A stretch of 64,000 nt of DNA from Nocardia terpenica (GTDB lineage Bacteria; Actinomycetota; Actinomycetes; Mycobacteriales; Mycobacteriaceae): NCBI RefSeq assembly GCF_013186535.1, contig NZ_JABMCZ010000003.1:1054001-1118000 (forward strand). Direction: 5' to 3'. This document shows, one piece after another, positions 18,309 through 26,677 of this stretch. The notes beneath the pieces were generated by a model, which was given only the letters and a program-made list of their open reading frames with translations, had not been told where the DNA came from and made no database searches. The translations under genes were made by a program, and so were the position numbers. Numbering within the stretch: position 1 is the stretch's first letter; each line of letters starts with the position of its first letter.

Positions 18309-19024
18309 GTCGGTCCCCTCACACGTATGCGGCCGCATTTCGGAGATCTTATCGCGGCTCCGGCGGGTGCGGCCGGAGTTTCGAGTCATGCTGTGCACCA
18401 GCGTATTTCGTGGGCGTGTGACGGCGATCGGCGTGTCTGGATTCGTGGCGCTTGCCGTGTCGGCGTGAGCACCCGGCACTCTACCGTACTCCCGACGCCG
18501 GGAGTGCCCGGTCGCGCGCATCGTGGCCGAGTGCGCGGGCGTGCGCGTACAAAACTGTGCCGCAGGAAGTTACCGACATAATCGGATCGAATCGCTACCT
18601 ACTCTTGATATTTCGACAGCCTGTCGGAGATCCTGCTCGCCGAGCGCGGCGGGACGCGTTTCCGTCATATCGGCGGCACCGGCGTACCGATGATGGCTAC
18701 GTTGCAGACTGTTTCGGCCGGAGGAGTCGAAAAACTGTACGTTGGGCCGGAATTCGAGGCGTTCGCGCTTGTCCGGGTCGAATATCGGCCGTATCGAGCG
18801 ATGTCCGTCCTGGAACCGGGTGGATGCGGTACGGGATCGAGCGCCGGGGCCGGGAAACCGACCGTAATCTATTCGGTGCGGTGCTGGTACTTGTCATATC
18901 TCCACTCGGAACGAGACCGGCCCTAGGATCTAGATGAGGCCGCTGGAAATCCCCACCTCGATGAATTCTGTTGTACGACAACCTGTTCCAGTAAGATCTC
19001 GAAATCTTCGGAAAGAAGAATGCC
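18309..19024. other. 716-bp intergenic region, lower GC
   Basis: I see no convincing gene here. Several frames stay open for up to 160 codons, but none has family-like sequence or a good ribosome site. A hairpin ACTCCCG-ACGC-CGGGAGT (18488-18505) is nested inside weaker GGCACTC/GAGTGCC arms. GC content is visibly lower than in neighbouring genes from about 18550, for example around the TTGATATTTCG stretch. The region holds the divergent promoters of the trypco2-TPR gene and the sedolisin gene. Decayed or transferred DNA is possible. Confidence 0.5.
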
Positions 19025-20557
19025 ATGACGGATTCCACGCACGTTCTGTTACCCGGCAGCTCGCTACCCCAGGTCGCCGGTGGCACGGACATCGGTCCGA
19101 TGAGTCCGACCGAGACCATTGGATTGACCCTGGTTCTGCGGCGGCACGAGCCGTTGCCGGAGCGCTTCGTCTCCGGCGAGGACACCGTGCCCCCCGCCGA
19201 TTTCCTCACCCGCTACGGCGCCGACCCCGCCGACATCGAACTGGTCACCGCCACGCTCACGGCCGCGGGTGCGCAGATCGTCGGCCAGCATATTCCGTCG
19301 CGGCGGGTGCAGGCGCAGGTGTCGGCATCGGTGGCGCAGGAGCTTTTCCACACCGAATTACGCGCGATGCGCGCCGCCGATCCGGTCACCGGGAACGATG
19401 TCGAATTCCACGTTCATGTCGGAGACGTTCATCTGCCCGCCGCACTGGGTGGTGTCGTCGTCGGTGTGCTCGGCCTGGATACCCGGCCGGTGGCCCGGCC
19501 GCATGTGCAGACCGCGGTCACCCCGGCCGCGTCCTATGTGCCGACGCAATTGGTGACCGCATACTCCTTCCCGACCGGCGACGGCTCCGGTCAGACGGCG
19601 GCAATTCTCGAATTCGGCGGCGGATTCTCCCCCGACGATCTGAGCAGCTTCTTCAGCAGCGCCGGAATCGACGCGCCGAGCGTCAGCGCGGTGAGTGTCG
19701 ATGGCGCCCAGAACAATCCGGGGTCCGACGGCGCCACCATCGAAACCACCCTGGATATCGAGGTGCTGGGCTCGATGGCGAACCACGCGACGCAGCTGGT
19801 CTATTTCGCACCCAACAGCGAGCAGGGTTTCATCGACGCCATCAGCCAGGCGGTGCATGCCACCCCCACCCCGACCGTGGTGAGCATCAGCTGGGGCGGG
19901 CCGGAGGAGACGTGGTCACCGCAGGGTCGGCAGTCGATGGACTCCGCCTTCAGCGACGGCGCCGCGCTCGGCGTCACCGTGTCGGTCGCGGCGGGCGACG
20001 GCGGCAGCAGCGACGGCGAGACCGACGGCGCCAACCACGTCGACTACCCGGCCGCGAGCCCGTATGTGCTCGGCGTCGGCGGCACCACCCTGTATCTCGA
20101 CTCGAGCGGCGCGATTCAGTCGGAGACTGTGTGGAACGACGGCCCGAGCTCGGCCACCGGCGGCGGCGTCAGCACCCTCTACCCCGTCCCGTCCTGGCAG
20201 GCCAGTGTCGGCGTCCCCGGCTCCGGCCGCGGCGTCCCCGACGTCGCCGCCGACGCCGACCCCCAGACCGGCTACCAGATCTTCGTCCAGGGCAGCTCCC
20301 AGGTAGTAGGCGGCACCAGCGCCTCCGCCCCCCTCTGGGCGGGCCTGATCTGCCGCCTCTCCCAGGACCTGGGCCACAAACAGGGCCTCATCCAAACCGC
20401 GATCTACAAGGGCGTCACCCAAGGCCAACCGGCCCCCGGCTTCAACGACATCACCCAGGGCAACAACGGCGCATTCTCCGCAGGCCCCGGCTGGGACGCC
20501 TGCACCGGCCTGGGCACCCCACTAGGCACCGCCCTACTGAAGGTATTGGGCGGCTAA
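19025..20557 (+). CDS. sedolisin family (S53) serine-carboxyl peptidase, kumamolisin-like
   Basis: This is an acid-stable endopeptidase of MEROPS family S53, 510 residues. The first 170 or so residues match a pro-kumamolisin activation domain (FLTRYGADPADIELV; RAMRAADPVTG). The catalytic residues are E240 and D244 in ETTLDIE, D325 in AAGDGGSSDG and S432 in GGTSASAPLWA. The calcium site is seen at FNDITQGNNG and GPGWDACTGLGTP. No classical signal peptide is present, as in kumamolisin, so secretion is uncertain. An AAGAA stretch lies before the ATG. A terminator hairpin follows at 20571. Confidence 0.93.
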   Translation: MTDSTHVLLPGSSLPQVAGGTDIGPMSPTETIGLTLVLRRHEPLPERFVSGEDTVPPADFLTRYGADPADIELVTATLTAAGAQIVGQHIPSRRVQAQVSASVAQELFHTELRAMRAADPVTGNDVEFHVHVGDVHLPAALGGVVVGVLGLDTRPVARPHVQTAVTPAASYVPTQLVTAYSFPTGDGSGQTAAILEFGGGFSPDDLSSFFSSAGIDAPSVSAVSVDGAQNNPGSDGATIETTLDIEVLGSMANHATQLVYFAPNSEQGFIDAISQAVHATPTPTVVSISWGGPEETWSPQGRQSMDSAFSDGAALGVTVSVAAGDGGSSDGETDGANHVDYPAASPYVLGVGGTTLYLDSSGAIQSETVWNDGPSSATGGGVSTLYPVPSWQASVGVPGSGRGVPDVAADADPQTGYQIFVQGSSQVVGGTSASAPLWAGLICRLSQDLGHKQGLIQTAIYKGVTQGQPAPGFNDITQGNNGAFSAGPGWDACTGLGTPLGTALLKVLGG

Positions 20558-20570
20558 CCATTTCGCGAAC

Positions 20571-20597
20571 AGCCCCACCCGATCTCCGGGTGGGGCT
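20571..20597 (+). terminator. hairpin after the sedolisin gene
   Basis: A 10-bp perfect stem, AGCCCCACCC with GGGTGGGGCT, encloses a 7-base loop 14 bases after the stop codon. No long T-run follows, which is common for high-GC actinobacterial terminators. Confidence 0.75.
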
Positions 20598-20690
20598 TGC
20601 CGCCGCAGTCGTTTTGAAGGTTTCGCCCGACTTTTCCGTCGAAGATCGGCGAAGACTTTCGCACAAGGGTTCAACGATACTGTCGATGCG

Positions 20691-21350
20691 ATGACTATGG
20701 CTGACGGGCGTTCGGAAATTGGATTGAGCATGGATGAGTTGCGGGAGGTAGCGGATTATGCGCTGGCTTGTGCGGAGCCTGTTCTGGTGATCTTCGAGCG
20801 GGACTGTCCTGGTGATCTGCGGGCTCGGGTTGTGCTCGAGGAGGCGCGGAAGTTTGCTGGGGGAGGGAAGCGGGGTAAGGCGATTCGGGTGACTGCTCTG
20901 GATGCGCACAGGGCTGCTCGGGCGGCCGAAGGGGTGGGCTGCCTGGCTGCGGGGGCGGCGGCGCGGGCGGCTGGTCATGCGGGGGCGGCGGCGTATTTGC
21001 ATCCGTTGGCGAAGGCTACTCAGGGTGGGCACATTCTCATGTCGGCCGCCTATGCGGCACGGGCGCTGGAGCTGGATGCTGGTGGGGACTCCAGGGTTGG
21101 CGGCGAATACATCGGGAAGGCAGCGGGGTTGGCCAGCCCCGTCGTGGTGGATGTGCTGATGCGTTATCCGAAAGCGCCGGGTGGTCGGGGGCGGGTGGGA
21201 GAGCTCTGGCGGGAACTGGATGCATCGCTGCGGCGACTGGCGGCCGCTGATTTTGTAAATTCTGGATATAATCGTGGATTTAATTCGGCGTTTGACGCGT
21301 TGTCCAATGATTGGTCTACCTGGGCAAAGAGGCGCCCAAAGCCGCGCTAA
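20691..21350 (+). CDS. Imm-5-like putative immunity protein
   Basis: This 219-residue, alanine-rich, mostly helical protein resembles the Imm-5-like family, named for putative immunity proteins of polymorphic toxin systems (often mislabelled exonuclease SbcC). Family-like features are MDELREVADYALACAEPVL, AIRVTALDAHRAARAA, GHAGAAAYLHPLAKATQGGH and SPVVVDVLMRYPKAPGG. No toxin domain is recognisable next to it; the upstream neighbour is the sedolisin. The start could be ATG 20691 or an internal ATG nearer MDELRE, and neither has a strong Shine-Dalgarno. The 3' end is AT-rich and unlike the surrounding genes. Confidence 0.72.
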   Translation: MTMADGRSEIGLSMDELREVADYALACAEPVLVIFERDCPGDLRARVVLEEARKFAGGGKRGKAIRVTALDAHRAARAAEGVGCLAAGAAARAAGHAGAAAYLHPLAKATQGGHILMSAAYAARALELDAGGDSRVGGEYIGKAAGLASPVVVDVLMRYPKAPGGRGRVGELWRELDASLRRLAAADFVNSGYNRGFNSAFDALSNDWSTWAKRRPKPR

Positions 21351-21351
21351 T

Positions 21352-21367
21352 CGTGATCTATATCACA
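21352..21367. promoter_or_regulatory. CRP/GlxR-like binding site
   Basis: CGTGATCTATATCACA matches the TGTGANNTANNTCACA consensus of actinobacterial CRP/GlxR regulators at all fixed positions but the first. It lies just after the imm-5-like stop and about 50 bp upstream of a possible -10 (TAGCAT, 21405-21410), so the spacing would fit class-I activation of the downstream short transcript. Confidence 0.55.
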
Positions 21368-21467
21368 TTCAACTGTGACTATGGTGTGGTTCATACTGGT
21401 GATCTAGCATTTCATCTGGAATCGCAGGAGCGATTCGAAACGCTCATCGCGTAATGGCGATGCAATT

Positions 21468-21554
21468 ATGAAAGATGTGTGGGGCATGCAATCCGGTTCG
21501 TCGACATTCATGTTTCTTCTGAAGATATTGCAGTCGCTGTCGCAGTCGGCCTAG
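21468..21554 (+). CDS. possible 28-residue small protein
   Basis: This short ORF reads MKDVWGMQSGSSTFMFLL and then KILQSLSQSA. It lies in an AT-rich gap between the CRP/GlxR-like site and a strong terminator hairpin 16 bases after its stop. A second start, ATG at 21486, has a GTGGGG sequence just upstream. I do not recognise the peptide. It could be a small membrane-associated protein or merely part of a small RNA. The layout of site, ORF and terminator suggests an independent transcript. Confidence 0.4.
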   Translation: MKDVWGMQSGSSTFMFLLKILQSLSQSA

Positions 21555-21570
21555 TACCGGCCCGCCGTTG

Positions 21571-21606
21571 CCGAACGCCCGCTCGTATTGTCGAGCGGGC
21601 GTTCGG
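21571..21606 (+). terminator. 15-bp perfect hairpin terminator
   Basis: CCGAACGCCCGCTCG (21571-21585) pairs perfectly with CGAGCGGGCGTTCGG (21592-21606) around a 6-base loop. It separates the small-ORF transcript from the convergent oxidoreductase genes and could terminate from both sides. Confidence 0.85.
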
Positions 21607-21626
21607 GCATCCTATGAGCCGTGCGG

Positions 21627-22316
21627 TTACCAGGGCACGGGGTCGTTCTGATAGTTGAGGTATTGCAAACCCGGCTCGCCGCTGTGGCGTTCGATCGTGT
21701 CCACGACGCCGGGGACGGACTGCTCGACCGTCAGCGGTGCGTTCGGTCCGCCGAGTCCGGTGCGGACATGGCCGGGGCAGATGAGCAGCAGGGTGTGCGC
21801 GGCGTCGGCGTAGCGGGCGGCGTAGCAGCGCATCAGCTGATTCAGGGCGGATTTACTGGCGCGGTAGACATCCTGGCCCCCTTTGGTATTCATGCCGAGG
21901 CTGCCCTGGCGCGAGGACATGACGGCGATCGTCCCGCTCGGCGTGACCGAGCTGCGGAACGACTCGACCACGCGCATCGGGCTGAGCGCATTCGTCACCA
22001 TGACCTCGGTGAACATTTCCGTCGGAACATCGCCGATCGGAATATCGCCCCTCGCGATGGCGGCATTGACGAACAGCAGGTCGAGGGTGTGCTCGGCGAG
22101 TCGCTCACGCAGCGCCGCGATCTGCTCGGGCTCGGTCATCTCCAGCGACTCGACGGTGACTCGGCCCCCGGACATGTCGGCCAGGTCGTGCAGGCCGGTG
22201 CGCCCGGCGCCGCGGACGGTTCCGACGACATTCCAGCCGCGGCGCGCGTACTCGGTGGCGATGCCGAGCCCGAGGTTGCGGGCCGCCCCGACGATGAGGG
22301 CGGTCTTCTCGCTCAT
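21627..22316 (-). CDS. SDR family oxidoreductase
   Basis: This 229-residue short-chain dehydrogenase/reductase is cytoplasmic and probably NAD(P)-dependent. The cofactor glycine motif is VGAARNLGLG near the start, close to the classical TGxxxGxG pattern but with Ala-Arg in place of the first Thr-Gly. The catalytic region contains VMSS with YRASKSALN (Tyr-x-x-x-Lys). The ATG at 22316 overlaps the stop of the upstream NmrA-like gene by four bases, so both are co-transcribed. The substrate is unknown. Confidence 0.88.
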   Translation of the reverse strand: MSEKTALIVGAARNLGLGIATEYARRGWNVVGTVRGAGRTGLHDLADMSGGRVTVESLEMTEPEQIAALRERLAEHTLDLLFVNAAIARGDIPIGDVPTEMFTEVMVTNALSPMRVVESFRSSVTPSGTIAVMSSRQGSLGMNTKGGQDVYRASKSALNQLMRCYAARYADAAHTLLLICPGHVRTGLGGPNAPLTVEQSVPGVVDTIERHSGEPGLQYLNYQNDPVPW

Positions 22317-23209
22317 GCCCGGACCGCCGGCGCGAGGACCTGCTCGCACCACGCGCGGAAACTCGTCGGGCTCGCGGTCCGGTCGGTGCGTTGCACGCCG
22401 TCGTCGAGGCCATTGTTCTTGGCGCGCATCATGTCGACGTAACCCGACACGATCGTGTCCGCGGCCCCGCGCGCGGTGAGGGCGGCGCGGAGGTCGTCGA
22501 GCGACTGCTGCCGGTGGCGGATCGGGCGGCCCAGCACCTCGGACATGATGTGCGCCATATCGTTGGGCGACAGGTCCTCCGGGCCGAGGACCGGCACCTC
22601 GCCCGTCCCCGTCCACGAGCGATCGAGCAGCAGATCGGCTGCGGCAGCGGCGATGTCGCGGGTGGCGACCAGTGGTCCCTTGCGGTCGGCGATCGAGGTA
22701 TCGGTGAAGACGCCGTCGCCGCGGATCGGATCCACTTGCCACAGAATGTTATCCATAAAGGTCGCGCACGCCAGCGCCCGATAGGCGACGCCCGTGCTCG
22801 CGATGAGGTCGTCCATGGCCAGCGAGGCGGTCACATGCCCGGCGCGGTCGGCGACGGGAGTGCCGCGGCCGATCGCCGAGACGCCGACGACATGCCCGAC
22901 CCCGTGCGTGACGAATGCTTTTGCGGCAGCGCGGGTGAACTCGGAGTATTGCGCCTCCAGGCTCGATGCGCGCGGGTCCGGCGGGGCCAGCCAGAAGACC
23001 GCGTCCGCGCCCGCGAAGGCCCGGTCCACGACGTCGGCGTCGCCGTGCGAGCCGACGACGACGTCGACGCGGGCCCGGACCGTCTCGGGAAGCCTCCCCG
23101 GATCGCGCACGATGACGCGCAATTCCTCACCGCGAGTGGGGCTTTCGTCGAGCAGGAGGTGTAGCAGTCGGCCACCGATATTGCCGGTGGGGGTGGTGAT
23201 GACGATCAT
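22313..23209 (-). CDS. NmrA-like NAD(P)-binding protein
   Basis: This 298-residue Rossmann-fold protein of the atypical SDR (NmrA/HSCARG-like) group has the N-terminal motif ITTPTGNIGGRLL and a further LVRDPGRLP-like segment (VIVRDPGRLP). Such proteins sense or use NAD(P) or reduce quinone-like compounds. The start ATG at 23209 is chosen because it begins directly at the Rossmann strand. It is divergent from the LysR gene with 67 bp between starts, the standard arrangement for a LysR target. Confidence 0.85.
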   Translation of the reverse strand: MIVITTPTGNIGGRLLHLLLDESPTRGEELRVIVRDPGRLPETVRARVDVVVGSHGDADVVDRAFAGADAVFWLAPPDPRASSLEAQYSEFTRAAAKAFVTHGVGHVVGVSAIGRGTPVADRAGHVTASLAMDDLIASTGVAYRALACATFMDNILWQVDPIRGDGVFTDTSIADRKGPLVATRDIAAAAADLLLDRSWTGTGEVPVLGPEDLSPNDMAHIMSEVLGRPIRHRQQSLDDLRAALTARGAADTIVSGYVDMMRAKNNGLDDGVQRTDRTASPTSFRAWCEQVLAPAVRA

Positions 23210-23244
23210 GCTTCGAGTCTCGGGGCCGCCGCTCGCGGCGTCCA

Positions 23245-23270
23245 ATACCCTCTGCGCCAATTGATACCCT
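23245..23270. promoter_or_regulatory. probable LysR operator, direct repeats ATACCCT
   Basis: Two copies of ATACCCT (23245-23251 and 23264-23270) lie in the short gap between the divergent lysR and nmrA-like genes. The second copy sits within CCCTGAGGG, just before the lysR start. This is the expected location for autoregulation plus target control. Confidence 0.4.
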
Positions 23271-23276
23271 GAGGGC

Positions 23277-24086
23277 ATGGATCTGGATCTGCGCAAGCTC
23301 CGCTACTTCGTCACGGTGGCCGAGCGGCGGCACTTCGGCCGGGCGGCGGAGCAGCTCTATATCGCCCAGCCGGTGCTCAGCCGTCAGATCAGGGCCTTCG
23401 AACAGGAACTGGACTGCACCCTGTTCGTGCGGACCACCCGCAGCGTGGAGCTGACCGACGCGGGCAGGCAGCTCTACGCGGAGGCGCAGGGCATCCTCGC
23501 GGGCGTCGACGCGGTGGTGCGGCGCGTGCACGATGTCGATCGCGGCGTCCAGCGGCTCGTGATCGCCTTCTCGCCCGGATTGCATGTGTCGGAGGCGGTT
23601 CGGGCGTTCACCGCGCGTCATCCGGACGTCGAGACCGACCTCGTTCCCGCGCAGTGGTGGGAGCGGGACGCGCCGCTGCGCGACGGTCGAGCCCAGATCG
23701 GTTATCTGCGAAGGTCGTTCGACGAATCCGGGTTGCGTATCATCCCCATCGGCCACGAGCCCAAGGTCGCCTGCCTGCCCGCGTCACACCCGCTGGCGTC
23801 CCGGCGGCGGCTCAGCCGCGCCGATCTCGACGACGAGCAATTTCTCGAGAACTCGCTGCGGCGGAGGTCGTCGCTGGAGGAGAAGTTCGAGCTCATCGCC
23901 TCCGGGCACGGCATCGTCCTGGTCCCGCTGAGCGTGGTGCGGTCCTATTCCCGCCCCGACCTCGTCTACCTCCCCGTCACCGACGCTCCGGTGGTCGAGA
24001 CCTGCCTCGCCGTCGCCGCCGACCGGCACGAGAAGCCGGTGCGCGACTTCCTCGAGATCGCCACCGCGACACTGCGGCGCTCGTGA
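23277..24086 (+). CDS. LysR family transcriptional regulator
   Basis: This 269-residue regulator has an N-terminal winged helix-turn-helix (DLRKLRYFVTVAERRHFGRA, then IAQPVLSRQIRAFEQELD) and a C-terminal LysR effector-binding domain. The effector domain is a little shorter than the family average. It probably regulates the divergent NmrA-like and SDR genes. The stop overlaps the GTG start of the following ATP-grasp gene (GTGA), so that gene is likely part of the same transcript. The effector is unknown. Confidence 0.92.
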   Translation: MDLDLRKLRYFVTVAERRHFGRAAEQLYIAQPVLSRQIRAFEQELDCTLFVRTTRSVELTDAGRQLYAEAQGILAGVDAVVRRVHDVDRGVQRLVIAFSPGLHVSEAVRAFTARHPDVETDLVPAQWWERDAPLRDGRAQIGYLRRSFDESGLRIIPIGHEPKVACLPASHPLASRRRLSRADLDDEQFLENSLRRRSSLEEKFELIASGHGIVLVPLSVVRSYSRPDLVYLPVTDAPVVETCLAVAADRHEKPVRDFLEIATATLRRS

Positions 24087-25384
24087 CCGCGGCGATTCTC
24101 TATCCGTGTGATCCGCTGCGTCCGCGGCGGGTCGACCCGCATTTCGCGGCCGAGGCGGATTCGGCGAGGGAACTCGGGTCCACGGTCGCGCTCGTCGACC
24201 ATGATGCGTTGCTGGCCGGTGATGCCGAGGCTGCCGTGCGCATGGTTCCCGACGGGCTGGGGGCTGCCTGGTATCGGGGTTGGATGATCCCCTCGGAGCG
24301 GTACGTCGATTTCGAGGCGGCGGCCGCCGCGCGCCGGTGTCGTTTGTCGACATCGGCGGCGTCCTATCGGCTCGCACACGAATTGCCCGGCTGGTATTCG
24401 CATTTCGCCGCCCTCACCCCGGCCAGCGCATGGCTGGCCGCCGAACCCGGTGTGGTTCCCGGCATTTCGGAGCTGGCGGCGTCGGCCGCCGCGCTGGGCG
24501 GGGGCCCGGGAATCGTGAAGGACTACGTCAAGTCTCGCAAGCACGACTGGGAAGAGGCGTGTTTCGTTCCCGACCTCGCGGATATCGCGGCCTTGCATCG
24601 GATCGTGTCCCGTTTCGTCGAGTTGCAGCAGGAGTGGCTGGCGGGTGGGATCGTGCTGCGGAATTTCGAATCCTTCGAACCGATCGGGGAGGCTCGCATC
24701 TGGTGGGTGGACGGTCGGCCGGTGTTGATCGGCCCGCATCCGGACACACCCGATAAACACGTGCGGCCGGATCTGAGTGGACTGCCGGAAAGGGTTCGCG
24801 CCCTCGGGCCGGGCTCCCGTTTCGTCACCACCGATATCGCCCTCCGCGTCGACGGCGTGTGGCGGGTCGTGGAGGTCGGCGACGGGCAGGTATCCGACCT
24901 GCCCGCGGGCGCCGACCCACGACCACTTCTCGAGGCCCTGATAGCCGCGCGGTCAGCGGATGCGGTGGCGGCGGAATTCGAGGACGGTGGCAACCGCGTA
25001 TCCGCCGCCACCGGCGATGGCGAGAATTCCGAAGAAGGCGGGTGTGCCGAAAAAGAGTGCGACGGTGGAGATCAGCGCGAGCCAGATGCCGACGGCGTAG
25101 TGCAGGACATTGCGGCGCGCGGCGCCTTCGGCGAGATATATCAGGCCGACGACGAGACCGGAACCGGCAGGCCAGAGTACGGCTTGCAGGCCGGGCGCGG
25201 CCAGCGTGGACGAGAGTCCGGTGATGGCCAGGAACAGGGCGGTGAAGCCCACGGCCCAGGACAGGCCGAGGAGTCGTCCGCTGAGGACATCCGATCTCCC
25301 GGCGCCGCGCTGGGCGCGCAGGGCGGCGACGGTGGCGCACACGGTGCCGATGGCGAACCCGATGCCGAGCAGGGTCACCGGTAG
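24083..25384 (+). CDS. ATP-grasp (R2K-clade-like) protein with probable run-on tail
   Basis: Residues 1-290 form an ATP-grasp protein similar to the R2K-clade DUF4343 family: GIVKDYVKSRKHDWEEACFV, VLRNFESF and WRVVEVGDGQVSDLP are the nucleotide-binding hallmarks. Such proteins ligate amino acids or peptides using ATP. The family-like part ends near 24950. The frame then stays open for about 140 more codons antisense to the convergent membrane-protein gene, giving a Gly/Glu/Asp-rich tail with no family character. The natural stop seems to be lost; TGA and TAG codons stand in the +1 frame at 24939-24944. Confidence 0.75.
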   Translation: MTAAILYPCDPLRPRRVDPHFAAEADSARELGSTVALVDHDALLAGDAEAAVRMVPDGLGAAWYRGWMIPSERYVDFEAAAAARRCRLSTSAASYRLAHELPGWYSHFAALTPASAWLAAEPGVVPGISELAASAAALGGGPGIVKDYVKSRKHDWEEACFVPDLADIAALHRIVSRFVELQQEWLAGGIVLRNFESFEPIGEARIWWVDGRPVLIGPHPDTPDKHVRPDLSGLPERVRALGPGSRFVTTDIALRVDGVWRVVEVGDGQVSDLPAGADPRPLLEALIAARSADAVAAEFEDGGNRVSAATGDGENSEEGGCAEKECDGGDQREPDADGVVQDIAARGAFGEIYQADDETGTGRPEYGLQAGRGQRGRESGDGQEQGGEAHGPGQAEESSAEDIRSPGAALGAQGGDGGAHGADGEPDAEQGHR

Positions 25385-25549
25385 CCACCCGGGCAGGCCG
25401 ACCAGCGGGCCGTCGCCTCGGGACAGCGCGGCGGCACCGTGCCCGAGGAGGTAGGCGAGTCCGAAGCTGATATAGGTGGCCCGGCTGTCGACATCACCGC
25501 CGCGGGTGACGGCGGGCGGGGCGAACACGGGGGCGAGTGCGGTGGTCAT
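24953..25549 (-). CDS. membrane protein of unknown function
   Basis: This 198-residue protein has about six hydrophobic segments, for example GWLPVTLLGIGFAIGTVCA, AVGFTALFLAITGL and STVALFFGTPAFFGILAIAGG, and a short basic C-terminus. I do not recognise the family. The ATG at 25549 has GGAGA five bases upstream. A second ATG at 25591 would overlap the stop of the upstream dehydrogenase but has no Shine-Dalgarno. The gene lies downstream of the zinc-type dehydrogenase and is probably co-transcribed with it. Its 3' two-thirds overlap the run-on ATP-grasp frame. Confidence 0.75.
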   Translation of the reverse strand: MTTALAPVFAPPAVTRGGDVDSRATYISFGLAYLLGHGAAALSRGDGPLVGLPGWLPVTLLGIGFAIGTVCATVAALRAQRGAGRSDVLSGRLLGLSWAVGFTALFLAITGLSSTLAAPGLQAVLWPAGSGLVVGLIYLAEGAARRNVLHYAVGIWLALISTVALFFGTPAFFGILAIAGGGGYAVATVLEFRRHRIR

Positions 25550-25587
25550 GACGTCTCCGAGATACGGGTGTGGATAGCGAGGTGGAT

Positions 25588-26643
25588 TCATGACCGGGGC
25601 GCGTCCGGCACGATGACGACCTTTCCTGCGACAGTGCGCGATTCCGCCAGTGCCAGTGCCGAACTCGCCTCGGAGAGTGGGAATTCCGCGGCGATCCGCG
25701 GGGTCAGCACGCCGTCGGCCAGCAGCCGCAGCACCTGGGTGAGGTCCTCGCGCAGCCGGCGGCGGAAGGTGTCGAGGCGACGCTGCCCGCCCCAGAGGTT
25801 GTAGAACTGCGCACTCTTGCCGTTGGGCAGGTAATTCCACAGCATCAGCCGCGGAAACAGCTTCAGCACAGGCAGTTTCGCATTGCCGTCCACGTCTTTC
25901 GTTGCCGCACTGCCGTAGGAGACCAGCGTTCCGCCCCGCCGCAGCAGCCGCCACGACTCGACTATGGCGGCGCCGCCGACGTGGTCGAACACCGCGTCCA
26001 CCCCGTCGGGCGCGAATTGCCTTATCTTGCGGTACATTTCGGGATCGCGATAGTCGACCGGGGTCACGCCCTGTGCGCGCAGGGCCGCGTGGTGTCGCGG
26101 GGCGGCGGTGCCGATCACCGTGATCCCGCTGTGGCGGGCCAGCTGCACGAGCGTGGAGCCGACGCCGCCGTTGGCGCCCAGCACCACGATCGTCCCGCCG
26201 GAGCGCACCCGGGCCTTCCCGTGCAGCAGCTGCCAGGCCGTGAGGCCGTTCACCACCACGGTCTCGGCGGCGGCCGGGGTCACGCCGTCGGGTACGGCCA
26301 CCAGATCGGCGGCATCGAGCAGCAGGGCGCTGGCCCAGGCGCCGACCTTGGTGATCGCGGCGAACCGATGGCCGATCAGCGCGGCGTCCACGCCGGGGCC
26401 GGTCGCGATCACGGTGCCGACCACGTCGTAACCGGGGACGAACGGGAACGGCGGCTGGTCGAAGTACTTGCCGCGGCGCATCTGCTGCTCGGCGAACGAG
26501 ACGCCCGTCGCCTCCATGCTCAGCACGACCTGGCCCGCGGCGGGCGCCGGGAGGTCGCGGGTGGTGACCCGAAGGCCGTCGGGCTCGACCTTGTCCGGCA
26601 GAACGATTTCGGTAACGGTGGTGGTGAGGGCGCTGTTTTTCAT
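25588..26643 (-). CDS. medium-chain dehydrogenase, quinone oxidoreductase type
   Basis: This 351-residue NAD(P)-dependent oxidoreductase of the MDR superfamily has an N-terminal GroES-like domain (FPFVPGYDVVGTVIATGPGV) and a Rossmann domain (VLGANGGVGSTLVQLARHSG). The catalytic zinc ligands are not evident, which fits the quinone oxidoreductase or enoyl-reductase subgroup. It is divergent from a TetR gene across an operator-like region with four TGTAAG repeats, so it is the likely target of that repressor. The substrate is unknown. Confidence 0.9.
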   Translation of the reverse strand: MKNSALTTTVTEIVLPDKVEPDGLRVTTRDLPAPAAGQVVLSMEATGVSFAEQQMRRGKYFDQPPFPFVPGYDVVGTVIATGPGVDAALIGHRFAAITKVGAWASALLLDAADLVAVPDGVTPAAAETVVVNGLTAWQLLHGKARVRSGGTIVVLGANGGVGSTLVQLARHSGITVIGTAAPRHHAALRAQGVTPVDYRDPEMYRKIRQFAPDGVDAVFDHVGGAAIVESWRLLRRGGTLVSYGSAATKDVDGNAKLPVLKLFPRLMLWNYLPNGKSAQFYNLWGGQRRLDTFRRRLREDLTQVLRLLADGVLTPRIAAEFPLSEASSALALAESRTVAGKVVIVPDAPRS

Positions 26644-26677
26644 GAGGGCTCCGGCTCGAGGCGCTTGAGATAACGGA

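Noticed and set aside
18452..18937. Open frame of 161 codons in the intergenic region before the sedolisin gene
   Set aside because: It has no ribosome site, an Arg-rich random composition and no family-like motif; it overlaps lower-GC DNA that looks non-coding.
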